Below are positions 10,357 to 19,900 of a stretch of DNA of 64,000 bases, one piece after another; position 1 is the first letter of the stretch, and each line of letters begins with the position of its first letter. A program made the position numbers and the translations under genes. The DNA comes from Xanthobacter tagetidis (GTDB lineage: Bacteria; Pseudomonadota; Alphaproteobacteria; Rhizobiales; Xanthobacteraceae): positions 32,059-96,058 of the forward strand of contig NZ_RCTF01000022.1 of the NCBI RefSeq assembly GCF_003667445.1, given 5' to 3'. Under the pieces are notes generated by a model. It ran no database searches. It was not told the origin of the DNA and worked only from the letters and a program-made list of their open reading frames with translations.

Positions 10357-10383
10357 CAAAACGGGGGCCGCACCGGCCCCCGT
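10357..10383 (-). terminator. Rho-independent terminator of purC
   Basis: A perfect 10-bp stem (ACGGGGGCCG at 10361-10370 pairing with CGGCCCCCGT at 10374-10383, loop CAC) is followed on the minus strand by TTTTGC. It lies about 70 bp downstream of the purC stop and before purS. Confidence 0.85.
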
Positions 10384-10453
10384 CGTGCTCGATCTTTCCC
10401 GGCCGGCAACTCGCTAGCACTTTTCCGGCGCAGCGCTCAACCGGGTGGCGGCC

Positions 10454-11218
10454 TCACTTGACGAGGACCGGCCCCTTGCCCTGGGTCGGGTCGTTCTCCA
10501 TCAGGATGCCGAGCCGGCGCGCGACCTCGGAATAGGCCTCGACGAGGCCGCCCATGTCGCGGCGGAAGCGGTCCTTGTCCATCTTGTCGTTCGACTTGAT
10601 GTCCCAGAGACGGCACGAATCGGGGCTGATCTCATCGGCCACCACGATCCGCATCATGTCGTTCTCCCACAGGCGGCCGCACTCCATCTTGAAGTCGATG
10701 AGGCGGATGCCGACGCCGAGGAAGAGGCCGGACAGGAAGTCGTTCACGCGGATCGCCAGCGCGATGATGTCGTCGATCTCCTGGGTGGTGGCCCAGCCGA
10801 AGGCGGTGATGTGCTCTTCCGAGACCAGCGGATCGTTCAGCGCGTCGTTCTTGTAATAGAACTCGATGATCGAGCGCGGGAGCTGGGTGCCCTCCTCGAT
10901 GCCGAGGCGGGTGGAGAGCGAGCCGGCCGCCACGTTGCGGATCACGATCTCGAGGGGAATGATCTCCACTTCCCGGATCAGCTGCTCGCGCATGTTCAGG
11001 CGGCGGATGAAGTGGGTCGGCACGCCGATGTCGTTCAACCGGGAGAAGATGTACTCCGAAATCCGGTTGTTGAGCACCCCCTTGCCATCGATCACTTCAT
11101 GCTTCTTGGCGTTGAAGGCCGTGGCATCGTCCTTGAAGTGCTGGATCAGGGTGCCGGGCTCGGGGCCTTCATAGAGGACCTTCGCCTTGCCTTCGTAGAT
11201 TCGGCGGCGGCGGCTCAT
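10454..11218 (-). CDS. purC: SAICAR synthetase
   Basis: A 254-residue ATP-dependent ligase joining CAIR and aspartate in purine synthesis. Its motifs are RRRIYEGKAKVLYEG (ATP loop), NNRISEYIF, PLEIVIRNVAAGSL and LIDFKMECGRLW, VVADEISPDSCRLWD. The ATG at 11218 matches the family start (MSRRRRIYEGK) but lacks a purine-rich ribosome site. An in-frame ATG at 11248, with GGAG 12 nt upstream, would add ten residues and could be the true start. A terminator at 10357-10383 closes the unit. Confidence 0.95.
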   Translation of the reverse strand: MSRRRRIYEGKAKVLYEGPEPGTLIQHFKDDATAFNAKKHEVIDGKGVLNNRISEYIFSRLNDIGVPTHFIRRLNMREQLIREVEIIPLEIVIRNVAAGSLSTRLGIEEGTQLPRSIIEFYYKNDALNDPLVSEEHITAFGWATTQEIDDIIALAIRVNDFLSGLFLGVGIRLIDFKMECGRLWENDMMRIVVADEISPDSCRLWDIKSNDKMDKDRFRRDMGGLVEAYSEVARRLGILMENDPTQGKGPVLVK

Positions 11219-11571
11219 GGGGGTATACCGTGACTTGAGGAAATCCATTGTTGCCAAGGCTCCGTTCGGGTGACGCTCCTCGGCGGGGCATGGAGGCGGA
11301 CGCGCACCACACCCGTCAGGACACTAGCCGATCACGCGCCGCGATACAACGCGGCCGCTCGGCAGGCACTTCACCAGGCGCCGCAGGACGTTGGCCCCGG
11401 CGCGTCGCGCAGCGGCGGCGGCGGCCGGATCGGGGGAGCGACCATCCGCGGCATGCCGCTGCGTCTTCCACCGTTGATCTAGTCCGTGCCCCGCACTATG
11501 CAAGAGCCGCCTCGCGCCGTGCGCCGCACGAGCCGGGATCAGGTCACGCAAACGTCAGGAAGAGGACTGCC
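11219..11571. other. Intergenic region between purC and the ATPase-inhibitor gene
   Basis: This 353-bp divergent spacer must hold the promoters of purC (minus) and the zeta-inhibitor gene (plus). I see no strong consensus promoter, operator or repeat in it. The short open readings here have no recognisable product. Confidence 0.5.
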
Positions 11572-11895
11572 ATGACCACGTTCGACAAGCGCGAGGAAGG
11601 GTTCGAGAAGCGCTTCGCCCTGGACGAGGAGTCCCGCTTCAAGGCGCTCGCCCGCCGCAACAAGAAGCTCGGTCTCTGGGCCGCCGAGAAGCTCGGCCTC
11701 GCCGGCGAGGACGCCCAGGAATATGCCAAGTCCGTCGTGATCGCCGATCTGGAGGAGGCCGGCGACGAGGACGTGATCCGCAAGCTGCGCGCCGACTTCG
11801 ACGCAAAGGGCGTGGAGGTCTCCGAACACCAGATCCGCCGCAGCATGGACGAGTTCCTCGCCGCGGCCGCCGCCGAGGTGAAGGCGGCCGGCTGA
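11572..11895 (+). CDS. F1-ATPase inhibitor subunit zeta (DUF1476 family)
   Basis: A 107-residue, highly charged, mostly helical protein with the family core MTTFDKREEGFEKRFALDEE, LGLWAAEKLGL and AKSVVIADLEEAGDEDVIRKLRADF. In Paracoccus and relatives this small protein binds F1 and blocks reverse ATP hydrolysis (established for the family). The start at 11572 has AGGAAGAGG just upstream. It stands alone, away from atp genes, and ends at a bidirectional terminator shared with rpsD. Confidence 0.9.
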   Translation: MTTFDKREEGFEKRFALDEESRFKALARRNKKLGLWAAEKLGLAGEDAQEYAKSVVIADLEEAGDEDVIRKLRADFDAKGVEVSEHQIRRSMDEFLAAAAAEVKAAG

Positions 11896-11951
11896 GGCCG
11901 CGGGTCCGGCGCCCGCGCCGCCTTAAGGCACCGGATACGGCACCAAAGAAA

Positions 11952-11975
11952 AAGGCCGCCCGAAAGGGCGGCCTT
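11952..11975. terminator. Bidirectional terminator between the zeta-inhibitor gene and rpsD
   Basis: A perfect 10-bp stem AAGGCCGCCC, loop GAAA, GGGCGGCCTT. It is flanked by A-rich sequence on the left and a short T-containing run on the right, so it can stop convergent transcripts from both sides. It lies 57 bp after one stop and 25 bp after the other. Confidence 0.85.
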
Positions 11976-11999
11976 CTTGATTCCAGAGGCTGAAACCGG

Positions 12000-12617
12000 T
12001 CAGCGCGAGTAGTACTCGACCACCAGGTTCGGCTCCATCTGCACCGGGTAGGGCACTTCGTTCAGCTCCGGGATGCGGGCGAACTTGGCGCTCAGCTTGT
12101 GGCTGTCCAGCTCGATGTAGTCGGGCACGTCGCGCTCGGCGAGCTGCTGGGCCTCAAGCACCAGGAGCATCTGGCGGGAGGCTTCCTTCACCTCGATCAC
12201 GTCGCCGACCTTCACGAGGTAGGACGGGATGTTGACCCGCTTGCCGTTCACCTTCACGTGGCCGTGGGAGACGAACTGGCGGGCGGCGAAGATGGTGGGC
12301 ACGAACTTGGCGCGGTAGACCACCGCGTCGAGGCGGCGCTCCAAAAGGCCGATCAGGTTGGCGCCGGTGTCGCCCTTCAGGCGGGCGGCTTCCACATAGA
12401 TGCGGTGGAACTGCTTCTCGCCGATCGAGCCGTAATAGCCCTTGAGCTTCTGCTTGGCGCGCAGCTGCACGCCGAAGTCGGACAGCTTGCCCTTGCGGCG
12501 CTGGCCGTGCTGGCCGGGGCCGTACTCGCGGCGATTGACGGGGCTCTTCGGGCGGCCCCAGATGTTCTCGCCCATACGGCGATCGATCTTGTGCTTGGCC
12601 GCAATGCGCTTGCTCAT
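12000..12617 (-). CDS. rpsD: 30S ribosomal protein S4
   Basis: A 205-residue S4 protein with the alphaproteobacterial N-terminus MSKRIAAKHKIDRRMGENIWG, the S4 RNA-binding domain (RRLDAVVYRAKF, ARQFVSHGHVKVNGKRVNIPSYLV) and the usual end VEYYSR. S4 nucleates 16S rRNA 5' domain assembly. The ATG at 12617 fits the family; upstream codons in the same frame are not conserved. It is monocistronic here and ends at the shared terminator. Confidence 0.97.
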   Translation of the reverse strand: MSKRIAAKHKIDRRMGENIWGRPKSPVNRREYGPGQHGQRRKGKLSDFGVQLRAKQKLKGYYGSIGEKQFHRIYVEAARLKGDTGANLIGLLERRLDAVVYRAKFVPTIFAARQFVSHGHVKVNGKRVNIPSYLVKVGDVIEVKEASRQMLLVLEAQQLAERDVPDYIELDSHKLSAKFARIPELNEVPYPVQMEPNLVVEYYSR

Positions 12618-12882
12618 GTAACGCGGATCCTTGATGTTCTTCAGTGGGTTGGGATCGCGCCCCTCCTCTGCGGCAAAGGTCCGGACAAAAGGTCCCTCCC
12701 CTTCCCGCCGACAGGCTCGCCCGGCGCGCTGCCTTGCGATGCCACGGGTGCGTGAAACGCCGAACGGGCCGAAGGCGGCCCGCAAGGTCTGGCGCTCTTA
12801 GTCGCGCCAGCGCGCGGAGTCAATGCCGGCGGCCTTTTTCAGCCGGCAGGCGCATTCATTCATGGCTCGAATGTTTCACTGT

Positions 12883-12897
12883 CAAGAAATATTCTTG
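12883..12897. promoter_or_regulatory. Palindrome CAAGAA-ATA-TTCTTG, candidate operator
   Basis: A perfect 6-bp inverted repeat with a 3-nt centre lies 69 bp upstream of the glutamine amidotransferase start, in an AT-rich patch of an otherwise GC-rich spacer (12618-12966). Its position suggests a repressor or activator site for that gene. The rest of the spacer shows nothing else I can name; it must also carry the rpsD promoter. No regulator is assigned. Confidence 0.45.
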
Positions 12898-12966
12898 CAT
12901 CCTGATGGTCCCCGCCCCCAGTATCCGGGGACCAGTCGATCCCCTTCCCCGTTCCGGAGGCGTTCC

Positions 12967-13677
12967 TTGAAAGTCCTCGTCTTCCAGCACGTCGCCGCCG
13001 AGCACCCCGGCAGCTTCCGCGACCTCATGCGCGCCGACGGTGTCACCTGGGACGCGGTGGAGCTGGACGAGGGCGAAAAAATCCCGCCGCTCGAAGGCTA
13101 CGACGCCCTGATGGTGTTCGGCGGCCCCATGGACGTCTGGCAGGAGGAGGAGCATCCCTGGCTCGTGGCCGAGAAGCAGGCGATCCGCGACTGGATGGCG
13201 ACCGGCCGCCCCTATCTCGGTGTTTGCCTTGGGCATCAATTGCTCGCCGACGCGCTGGGCGGCAAGGTCGGGCTCATGGCGAAGCCCGAGGTGGGCGTAA
13301 CCGACGTTAGCCTGACTTCCGATGGCGCGGCGTCGCCGCTGTTCCAGGGGCTCGACGGGACGTTCCCGACGTTGCAATGGCACGGCGCGGCGGTGCTGGA
13401 ATTGCCCGAAGGGGCCAAGATTCTGGCCGAGAACGCCCACTGCCCGATCCAGGCGCTCCAGGTGGGCGAGCGGGCCTTCGGCATCCAGTACCATGTGGAG
13501 CTGACCGAGGCGACGGTGCCCGAATGGGGCGAGATCATCGAGTATCGCTGCGCCCTGGAAGCCATCACCGGTCCCGAGGGCCAGAAGCTGCTGGAGGCGG
13601 CCACGCGGGAGAAGATGCCGGTGTTCCGCGAGGCCGCCGGCAAGCTCTACCGCAACTTCCGCTCAACCTGGGGCTGA
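12967..13677 (+). CDS. Type 1 glutamine amidotransferase domain protein
   Basis: A 236-residue stand-alone class I amidotransferase (GMP-synthase-like fold). GVCLGHQLLADALGG gives the nucleophile Cys at residue 87, and GIQYHVELTE supplies the His-Glu pair, so the triad is complete. The start is TTG at 12967 (MKVLVFQH) with GGAGG upstream. The substrate of the acceptor reaction is unknown; related proteins are annotated as GMP synthase-like or glutamine/gamma-glutamyl hydrolases. It is monocistronic. Confidence 0.85.
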   Translation: MKVLVFQHVAAEHPGSFRDLMRADGVTWDAVELDEGEKIPPLEGYDALMVFGGPMDVWQEEEHPWLVAEKQAIRDWMATGRPYLGVCLGHQLLADALGGKVGLMAKPEVGVTDVSLTSDGAASPLFQGLDGTFPTLQWHGAAVLELPEGAKILAENAHCPIQALQVGERAFGIQYHVELTEATVPEWGEIIEYRCALEAITGPEGQKLLEAATREKMPVFREAAGKLYRNFRSTWG

Positions 13678-13722
13678 TCGCCCACGCGCCGAGCCAAAGA
13701 CGGCGACCCCGCGCCGCCGGGT

Positions 13723-15009
13723 TCACGTGCCCCGGCGCAGGGTGTTCAGCACCACGAGCCCGGCATAGCCGTCCGCCGGCGAAATGCCGGCCTTCTGCTG
13801 GAAGGCGCGCACGGCCCGCTGGGTCATCGTGCCGACCCGACCATCGGTTCCGCCCGTATCGAAGCCGAGCGCGGTGAGGCGGCGCTGGATCTCCTGGATC
13901 TCCGAGAGGGTGAGCGCCCGCTCGCCGCCCGGCCAGGGGGTGCGGAAGCCCTCATAGCCCATCACCCGGTCGCCGAGGTGCACCACGGCGAGGGCGTAGT
14001 TCGACGACGGATTGTAGGACCGCACCGCATAGAAGTTGTGCAGCAGCATCAACGCCGGCCCGCCCGGGCCGCCCGGCAGCCACAGCCGCGCCGGATCCGG
14101 CAGGCCGGCGAGCGACTGCCCGTCGATGGAGGCGAGCCCCATCTGGCTCCAGTCGCTCAGCGCGCGGCGGGTCTTGTTGTCGGCAAGATTGGTGTCGAAG
14201 CCCATGGGCAGCCGCGCCTCGAAGCCCCAGGGCTCGCCGCGCCGGTACTTGCCGCGCTTCACCAGGTAGTTGGCGGTGCCGGCGAGGGCGTCGTCCGGCG
14301 GCCCGAAGGGCGAGATGCGCCCGTCGCCGTCATAGTCGACGCCCATGTTGAGCCACACCTCGGGCATCCACTGGGTGTGGCCCATGGCGCCCGCCCACGA
14401 CCCGTTCATCTGCGCCGGCGTGCCCCAGCCGCGCTGGACGATCACCAGCGCGTTGAGCAGCTCGGTCTCCCAGTATTTGCGCCGGCGCGGCTCGCCCCAG
14501 GCCAGCGCCGCGAGGCTCGGGAACACCGGCGGCATGGCGTTCACATTGCTCAGGATGTCGCCATAGGCGCTTTCCATGCCCCAATAGCCGAGCATGACGG
14601 AGCGCTCGACGCCGAAGTCGCGCTCGATGCGATCGAACAGGCTGGAATATTCCTTGCACCGCTGGCGCCCGCGCTCGATGCGCCAGTCGGAGACGCGGCG
14701 GTTGAGATACTGCCAGACCTCCTCGGTGAATTCCGGCTGCGCCTGGTCCTGCGCATAGACGCGGGTATCGGGCTTCAGGCCGTTGAAGACGCGGTCATAG
14801 ACCTCGTCCGAGATGCCGCGGTCCTTGGCGCGGGCGCGGAAGCGGCGCACCCAGGCATCGAACGGCTGGGCCGCCGACTGGGCAAAGGCGGACGGCGCCG
14901 CGAGCAGCGGCAGCGCCGCGCCCGCGCCGGCCAGTCCCAGAGTGAAGGCGCGCCGGCTCAGCAGGCCGGAAACGCCGCGCGCGGAATGGTTCGAAGAGTC
15001 ATGAGCCAT
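13723..15009 (-). CDS. Lytic murein transglycosylase (MltB/SLT_2 type) with Tat-like signal
   Basis: A 428-residue periplasmic enzyme. The N-terminus has LSRRAFTLGLAGAGAALPLL, a twin-arginine-like signal with cleavage near AFAQ. The catalytic domain shows FDAWVRRFRARAKDRGIS, then MLGYWGMESAYGD with the catalytic Glu, and GAMGHTQWMP. The last ~60 residues (EIQEIQRRLTALGFDTGG...TMTQRAVRAFQQKAG) are a peptidoglycan-binding domain. It cleaves glycan strands to 1,6-anhydro ends. murI lies 24 bp upstream on the same strand, so two murein genes may be co-transcribed. Confidence 0.92.
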   Translation of the reverse strand: MAHDSSNHSARGVSGLLSRRAFTLGLAGAGAALPLLAAPSAFAQSAAQPFDAWVRRFRARAKDRGISDEVYDRVFNGLKPDTRVYAQDQAQPEFTEEVWQYLNRRVSDWRIERGRQRCKEYSSLFDRIERDFGVERSVMLGYWGMESAYGDILSNVNAMPPVFPSLAALAWGEPRRRKYWETELLNALVIVQRGWGTPAQMNGSWAGAMGHTQWMPEVWLNMGVDYDGDGRISPFGPPDDALAGTANYLVKRGKYRRGEPWGFEARLPMGFDTNLADNKTRRALSDWSQMGLASIDGQSLAGLPDPARLWLPGGPGGPALMLLHNFYAVRSYNPSSNYALAVVHLGDRVMGYEGFRTPWPGGERALTLSEIQEIQRRLTALGFDTGGTDGRVGTMTQRAVRAFQQKAGISPADGYAGLVVLNTLRRGT

Positions 15010-15033
15010 GGCTCCCCCTTTCAGCTCGCGGTT

Positions 15034-15906
15034 TCAACTCAAGACGCCGAGCGGCGTCTCCAGGAGGTCGGGCGCCGCGACCGGGCGGCCGATGATGGCG
15101 CCGATGCGCCGCTCGTCCAGAGGGCGCCCGGTGGAGACCAGGCGAACCGGCTCGGGATCGTCCATGTGCTGCGGCGCCGGACCGATGAGCGAGACCACGC
15201 GGCGGGCGATGGCGGGCGCCGGATCGATCCAGGACACCAGCCACGGCGCAAGGCGCGCCAAACGGTCGGCGATCAGCGGGTAGTGCGTGCAGGCGAGCAC
15301 CACCGTATCGGTGGCGCGGCCGCCCTGGTCCACGAAGCAGGGCGCGATCTCGGCGGCGATCTCGCCGTCGTCGACGGCCGCGCCGGAGAGGACCGCCTCG
15401 GCCAGCGCGGCAAGGTGCGGGCTCGGCACCAGGTCGACGGCGCAGCCGTCGGCGAAGGTGCGCACCAGTTCGAAGGTGTAGTCGCGCTTCACCGTTCCGG
15501 GCGTGGCGAGGATGCTCACCCGGCGCGAGCGCGAGGCGGCGCAGGCCGGCTTCACCGCCGGCACCGTGCCGACGAAGGGAATGGCATGGCGCGCGCGCAG
15601 GCTCGGCAGCGCAGCGGTGGAGGCGGTGTTGCAGGCGATCACCGCAAGGTCGGGGCGCAGCGCGCCGATCAGGCGGTCCATCACCTCGTCCACCCGCGCC
15701 ACCAGCGCGCGCTCGGTGAGGTCGCCATAGGGGAAGCCGGCATCGTCGGCGGCATAGACGAAGGTGGCGTCGGGCCGCGCGCGGGCGATCTCGCGGAACA
15801 CCGACAGCCCGCCGAGCCCGGAATCGAACACGAGTATGGTGGGCGGCTTCGCGGCGCCGGGCATCACGGCTGCAGGTCTCTCGGCAATGTCAGTGACGGT
15901 CGCCAT
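15034..15906 (-). CDS. murI: Glutamate racemase
   Basis: A 290-residue cofactor-independent racemase that makes D-glutamate for peptidoglycan. Both catalytic cysteines are present: VIACNTAST (Cys92) and VVLACTHYPLI (Cys206). The FDSGLGGLSVFREI and GFPYGDLTERAL motifs also fit. It is followed by the lytic transglycosylase gene and preceded by a repeat-bearing spacer. Confidence 0.95.
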   Translation of the reverse strand: MATVTDIAERPAAVMPGAAKPPTILVFDSGLGGLSVFREIARARPDATFVYAADDAGFPYGDLTERALVARVDEVMDRLIGALRPDLAVIACNTASTAALPSLRARHAIPFVGTVPAVKPACAASRSRRVSILATPGTVKRDYTFELVRTFADGCAVDLVPSPHLAALAEAVLSGAAVDDGEIAAEIAPCFVDQGGRATDTVVLACTHYPLIADRLARLAPWLVSWIDPAPAIARRVVSLIGPAPQHMDDPEPVRLVSTGRPLDERRIGAIIGRPVAAPDLLETPLGVLS

Positions 15907-16025
15907 GGCTTATCCTAACCGGCCCCGGCGATATTGTGACGGCCGATCGGTAAAGGAAAGCTGACCGCGGTGCCGCAGCGGGAGCGCAGCCCCGCCGCTG
16001 GTTCACGCCGCGCCATCCAGCATCC

Positions 16026-16124
16026 CGCCGTCATGCTCCAGCTTGACCGGAGCATCCACGCCCCGGCTCGGGGATAGCGGCAACCGTCCATGGGCCCTCC
16101 GGTCAAGCCGGAGGGCGACGGCGG
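16026..16124. repeat. Palindromic intergenic repeat, copy 1
   Basis: This 99-bp unit begins CGCCGTCATGCTCC and ends GGAGGGCGACGGCGG, so its ends pair (CGCCGTC with GACGGCG). It holds two internal hairpins, ATGCTCCAGCTTGACCGGAGCAT at the left and CCCTCCGGTCAAGCCGGAGGG at the right. A near-identical copy lies 143 bp downstream and a related one at 47708-47807. This is the form of a REP/RIME-like mobile intergenic element of Rhizobiales. Confidence 0.85.
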
Positions 16125-16168
16125 AGAGACGGAGAGGTCCGGGCTCAAGCACCACGGCATCCCCTCAC

Positions 16169-16267
16169 CGCCGTCATGCTCCAGCTTGACCGGAGCATCC
16201 ACGCCCCGGCTCGGGGATAGCGGCAACCGTCCATGGGCCTTCCGGTCAAGCCGGAGGGCGACGGCGG
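16169..16267. repeat. Palindromic intergenic repeat, copy 2
   Basis: The copy differs from copy 1 at one obvious position in the right hairpin (GGGCCTTCC for GGGCCCTCC). It ends 13 bp before the ferredoxin stop codon. The pair stands in direct orientation between murI and the ferredoxin gene, separated by 44 bp of non-repeat DNA. It may also act as a transcription stop for the ferredoxin gene. There is no coding potential I trust in this 374-bp spacer. Confidence 0.85.
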
Positions 16268-16280
16268 TTCGAGGCGGCGC

Positions 16281-16601
16281 TCAGCCCTGCCGCTCCGGCA
16301 GGCGCAGCACCAGGCCGTCGAGGGCGGGCGTGAGCTTGATCTGGCAGGACAGGCGCGAGTTGGGCGCCACCTCGGAGGCGAAGTCGAGCATGTCTTCCTC
16401 CATCGGGGAGGGCTCGCCCACCTTCGCGCGCCAGGCCTCGTCCACATAGACGTGGCAGGTGGCGCAGGCGCAGGCGCCGCCGCATTCGGCATCGATGCCG
16501 GGCACGCCGTTGCGCACCGCCGCCTCCATGGCGGTGGCCCCGTCCAGGGCCTCCACCTTGTGGACCGTTCCGTTGAACTCGATGAAAGTGATGGCGACCA
16601 T
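16281..16601 (-). CDS. 2Fe-2S ferredoxin, adrenodoxin type
   Basis: A 106-residue ferredoxin with the vertebrate-type cluster motif. Cysteines at about 40, 46, 49 and 86 occur in ECGGACACATCHVY and LSCQIKL. The ATG at 16601 (MVAITFIEFNG) is the family start. Such ferredoxins give electrons to iron-sulfur assembly or to P450-type oxygenases; no isc genes or P450 lie nearby, so the partner is unknown. Upstream in-frame codons are not conserved. Confidence 0.93.
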   Translation of the reverse strand: MVAITFIEFNGTVHKVEALDGATAMEAAVRNGVPGIDAECGGACACATCHVYVDEAWRAKVGEPSPMEEDMLDFASEVAPNSRLSCQIKLTPALDGLVLRLPERQG

Positions 16602-16908
16602 GCCGATCTCGCCCTGTGCCTGCCTGCGGACGCCGTCGCGCTCGGGGGGCGCCGACACTGCCGCGGTGGGGAAGTGCGCCCTATAGCCTCCCGCGCCGGG
16701 CCGCGCCAGTGCTCGGCCCGCACCGTTAACGATATCTTCATAATCGTGGCACGGCCGGTTCATTCCCTACGGAGGTGGGGCTAAGATAAGGCATGGTAAA
16801 CCAATTCCGCATCCTCCCGGAGCGCGGAAGAGGACGGCACGAAGCATCGGCGGCGGGGCGGAACGTTTGTATCTCCGTACCACTCCCGGCGACAAAGGCG
16901 ACAGCGAC

Positions 16909-19900
16909 ATGAAGAACCCGAAGAAGATCCAGGATCCGACGGAGGCGGCGCTCTCGGCGATCCAGGAGGCTCTCACGCTGGAGCTGGACGCGGCCGAGCA
17001 GCCGCCCGCACCGGCCGAGCGGGCGCCGCCCGAGCCGGTTCATCAGATCGAGCGCCGGGCCGAGCCGGTGGCCGGCGAACGCCCGATGGAGCGCCCCTTT
17101 CCGCAAGGCCGCGAGGGCCGCCCGCGCCGCATGGCGCGCGCCGATGATGCGCCGCGGGGCGAAGGACGCCCCGAGCAGCCGGAAGGCCGCCCCGAACCGC
17201 GCCGTCCCGAGGGCCGCCAGGGTCCCGGCCGCCCGCGTCTCGATGTGGCCGGGCGCGCCGCCAACGACGACCGGCAGACGGTCGGGCAGCTGGTGGGCCA
17301 GCTCCAGCGCCGCGGCTCCGCGACGCCCTATTGGTGGGCCGCAGGCGCCTCGCTCGGCTGGATCATCCTCGGCGCGGCATTCGCTCTGGTCTATCACCGC
17401 GGGCTGATGGCGGACTCCGGCGGCGTGCAGTCGCTCGGCACCTCGCCGGCGGTGCTGGCGATCTTCGCCGGCATCGTCCTGCCGCCCATCGCCTTCTTCG
17501 CCATGGCGAGCATCATCCGCCGCTCGCGCGAACTGCAGAGCATCGCCCGCTCCATGACCGAGGTGGCGCTGCGCCTCGCCCAGCCGGAGGCGATCGCGAC
17601 GGAGTCCGTGGTCACGGTCGGCCAGGCGGTGCGCCGCGAGGTTGCCGCCATGGGCGACGGCATCGAGCGCGCCGTGGCGCGCGCCACCGAGCTTGAGAGC
17701 CTGGTGCGCGCCGAGGTCTCGATCCTGGAGCGCGCCTATGAGCAGAACGAGGTGCGCATCCGCACCCTGATCGAGGAACTGCAGACCGAGCGCCAGATCA
17801 TCAAGGAGGAAACCGACAGCCTGCGCGAGAACATCACCAGCGCCGAGGCGATCCTCTCCAGCGAGGTCAAGGACGTGGCGGCCCGCATCAACGCCACCAT
17901 GCTGGAGGCGTCCGACCGCGTCACCGACATCCTCGCGCAGAAGGGCGAGCACATCACGGGCGCCCTCGCCCGCGTCGGCGACAGCATGATCGACAACCTC
18001 ACCGCCAAGGGCAGCGAGCTGATCGACCGGCTCCAGATCACCGGCACCGACATCCGCCAGGACCTCGCCCAGTCCGGCGACGACCTGATCCGCCTCCTGA
18101 AGGAGCGCACCGACGACGTCGCCAACAACCTGCTCGGCACCACCACGGACGTGGCGGCGCTGATCTCCACCTGGGGCGACGACGTCAACGTCAACATCGA
18201 CCGCCTGAAGCACGGCATCTCGGACACGCTCAACGACCACACCGCGCGACTGTCGGAGGACATCGGCGACCGGGTGGCGGACGTGAACGCCGCCATGCGC
18301 GAGATGGGCGATGCCTGGGTGCTCGACTTCTCCACCCGCGGCGGCGACATGGTGCGCCGGATCGCCGAGACCGGCGAGCGCGTGGCGGAAACCCTTTCCG
18401 TCAACGGCTCGGATCTCGCCGACCGCATCGAGACCACCGGCAACCGCATCTACGAGGCGGTGGCGGTGCGCGGCGAGTCGCTCCAGCAGCGGCTCCAGGA
18501 CACCGGCGAGAAGATCGCCTCCTCGCTCGACCGCTCCGGCGGCCAGGTGACGGCGGCGCTGATGGAGAAGGGCGACGAGATCGCCTCCTCCCTCACCAAT
18601 GCCGGCGCCGACATGACCGAGCGCCTGTCCCTGGTGGCCGGCGAGGTCACCAAGGCCATCGGCACCCGCGGCTCGAAGGTGACGGACGCCTTCCGCGAGA
18701 CCGCCGACATGCTGGTGGCGACCATCGGCAACAAGGGCGACGCGATCAAGGAGATGCTCACCTCCCGCCTGAAGGCGATGGAAGAGACCATCACCGTGCG
18801 CGGCAACGAGCTGGCCGACCGTATCCACCACGACGGCTCGAACCTCGCCCGCGCCATGCAGGAGGGCGTGAAGAGCTTCGACACCACGGTGCGCGTCCAT
18901 GCGCCCGAACTGGTGGACCAGATCACCCACCGGGTGAACTCGGTGAACGAGAACCTGCGCGTCGCCGTCTCCACCCTCGACGAGCGCCTCGCCACCACCA
19001 CCTCCACGGTGGCGAGCACCATGGACCAGCGCATCGCGCGCATCGAGCAGACCCTGGACCAGCGGGCCCAGAGCCTGACCGAGACGCTCGCCACCCGCAC
19101 GGTGACGTTCTCGCGCACCATCGCCGACGGCACGCGCGGCGCTACCGAGGCGGTCGACAAGTCGCTGGAGCAGTTGGAGACCTTCTTCGCCAGCCGCGGC
19201 AAGGCGCTGGGCGAGGTGCTCATGGACCGGGCCGAGAACGTGCACCGCTCCATCGGCAGCCGCGCTCAGGAGATCGCCTCCGTGCTCGACGGCCGGGTCA
19301 ACCGCATCGAGGAGCTGGTGCTCGGCCGCCTGGAGGGCGTCGCCACCTCCATCGAGGTGCGCGGCACCGCCATGGCGGACGTGCTCACCAACCGGATCGA
19401 GGGCGTCACCTCGCAGCTGCGCGGCGAGGCCGTGCAGGTGGAGCGCTCGCTCTCCCAGCTGTCCGAGAATGTCGGCCAGTCTCTCACCACCCACGCCGAG
19501 AAGGTGGCCGAGGCGCTCGGCACGCGCCTCACCGAGATCGCCCACCTCATCGACGACAAGAACGGCACGTTCCTGCTGGCGCTGGAGCGCACCAGCCACC
19601 GCGCGGTGGCCGAGATCACCGCCACCAACACCTCGCTCAAGGGCGACGTGCAGTCCATCATCGAGCGCCTTGGCGAGGCCAACTCGACGTTCCAGAGCGC
19701 CATGTCGAGCGCGGTCGGCAACCTCGGCCACTTCTCGAGCACCTTCTCCAAGCAGGTCGAGGCGTTCAACACCACCGTGACCGGCATCGGCCTCACCGCC
19801 GAGACCACCGCCTCGCGCTTCGACGGCCAGGTGCGCTCGCTGAAGGACCTCTCGCAGGGCGCCCTCTCCGAGATCGCCGGCCTCACCGACCGCTTCGAGC

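Noticed and set aside
16026..16267. Possible CRISPR array
   Set aside because: There are only two ~99-bp units, each with internal palindromes and a single 44-bp spacer; no cas genes occur. They are REP/RIME-like elements.
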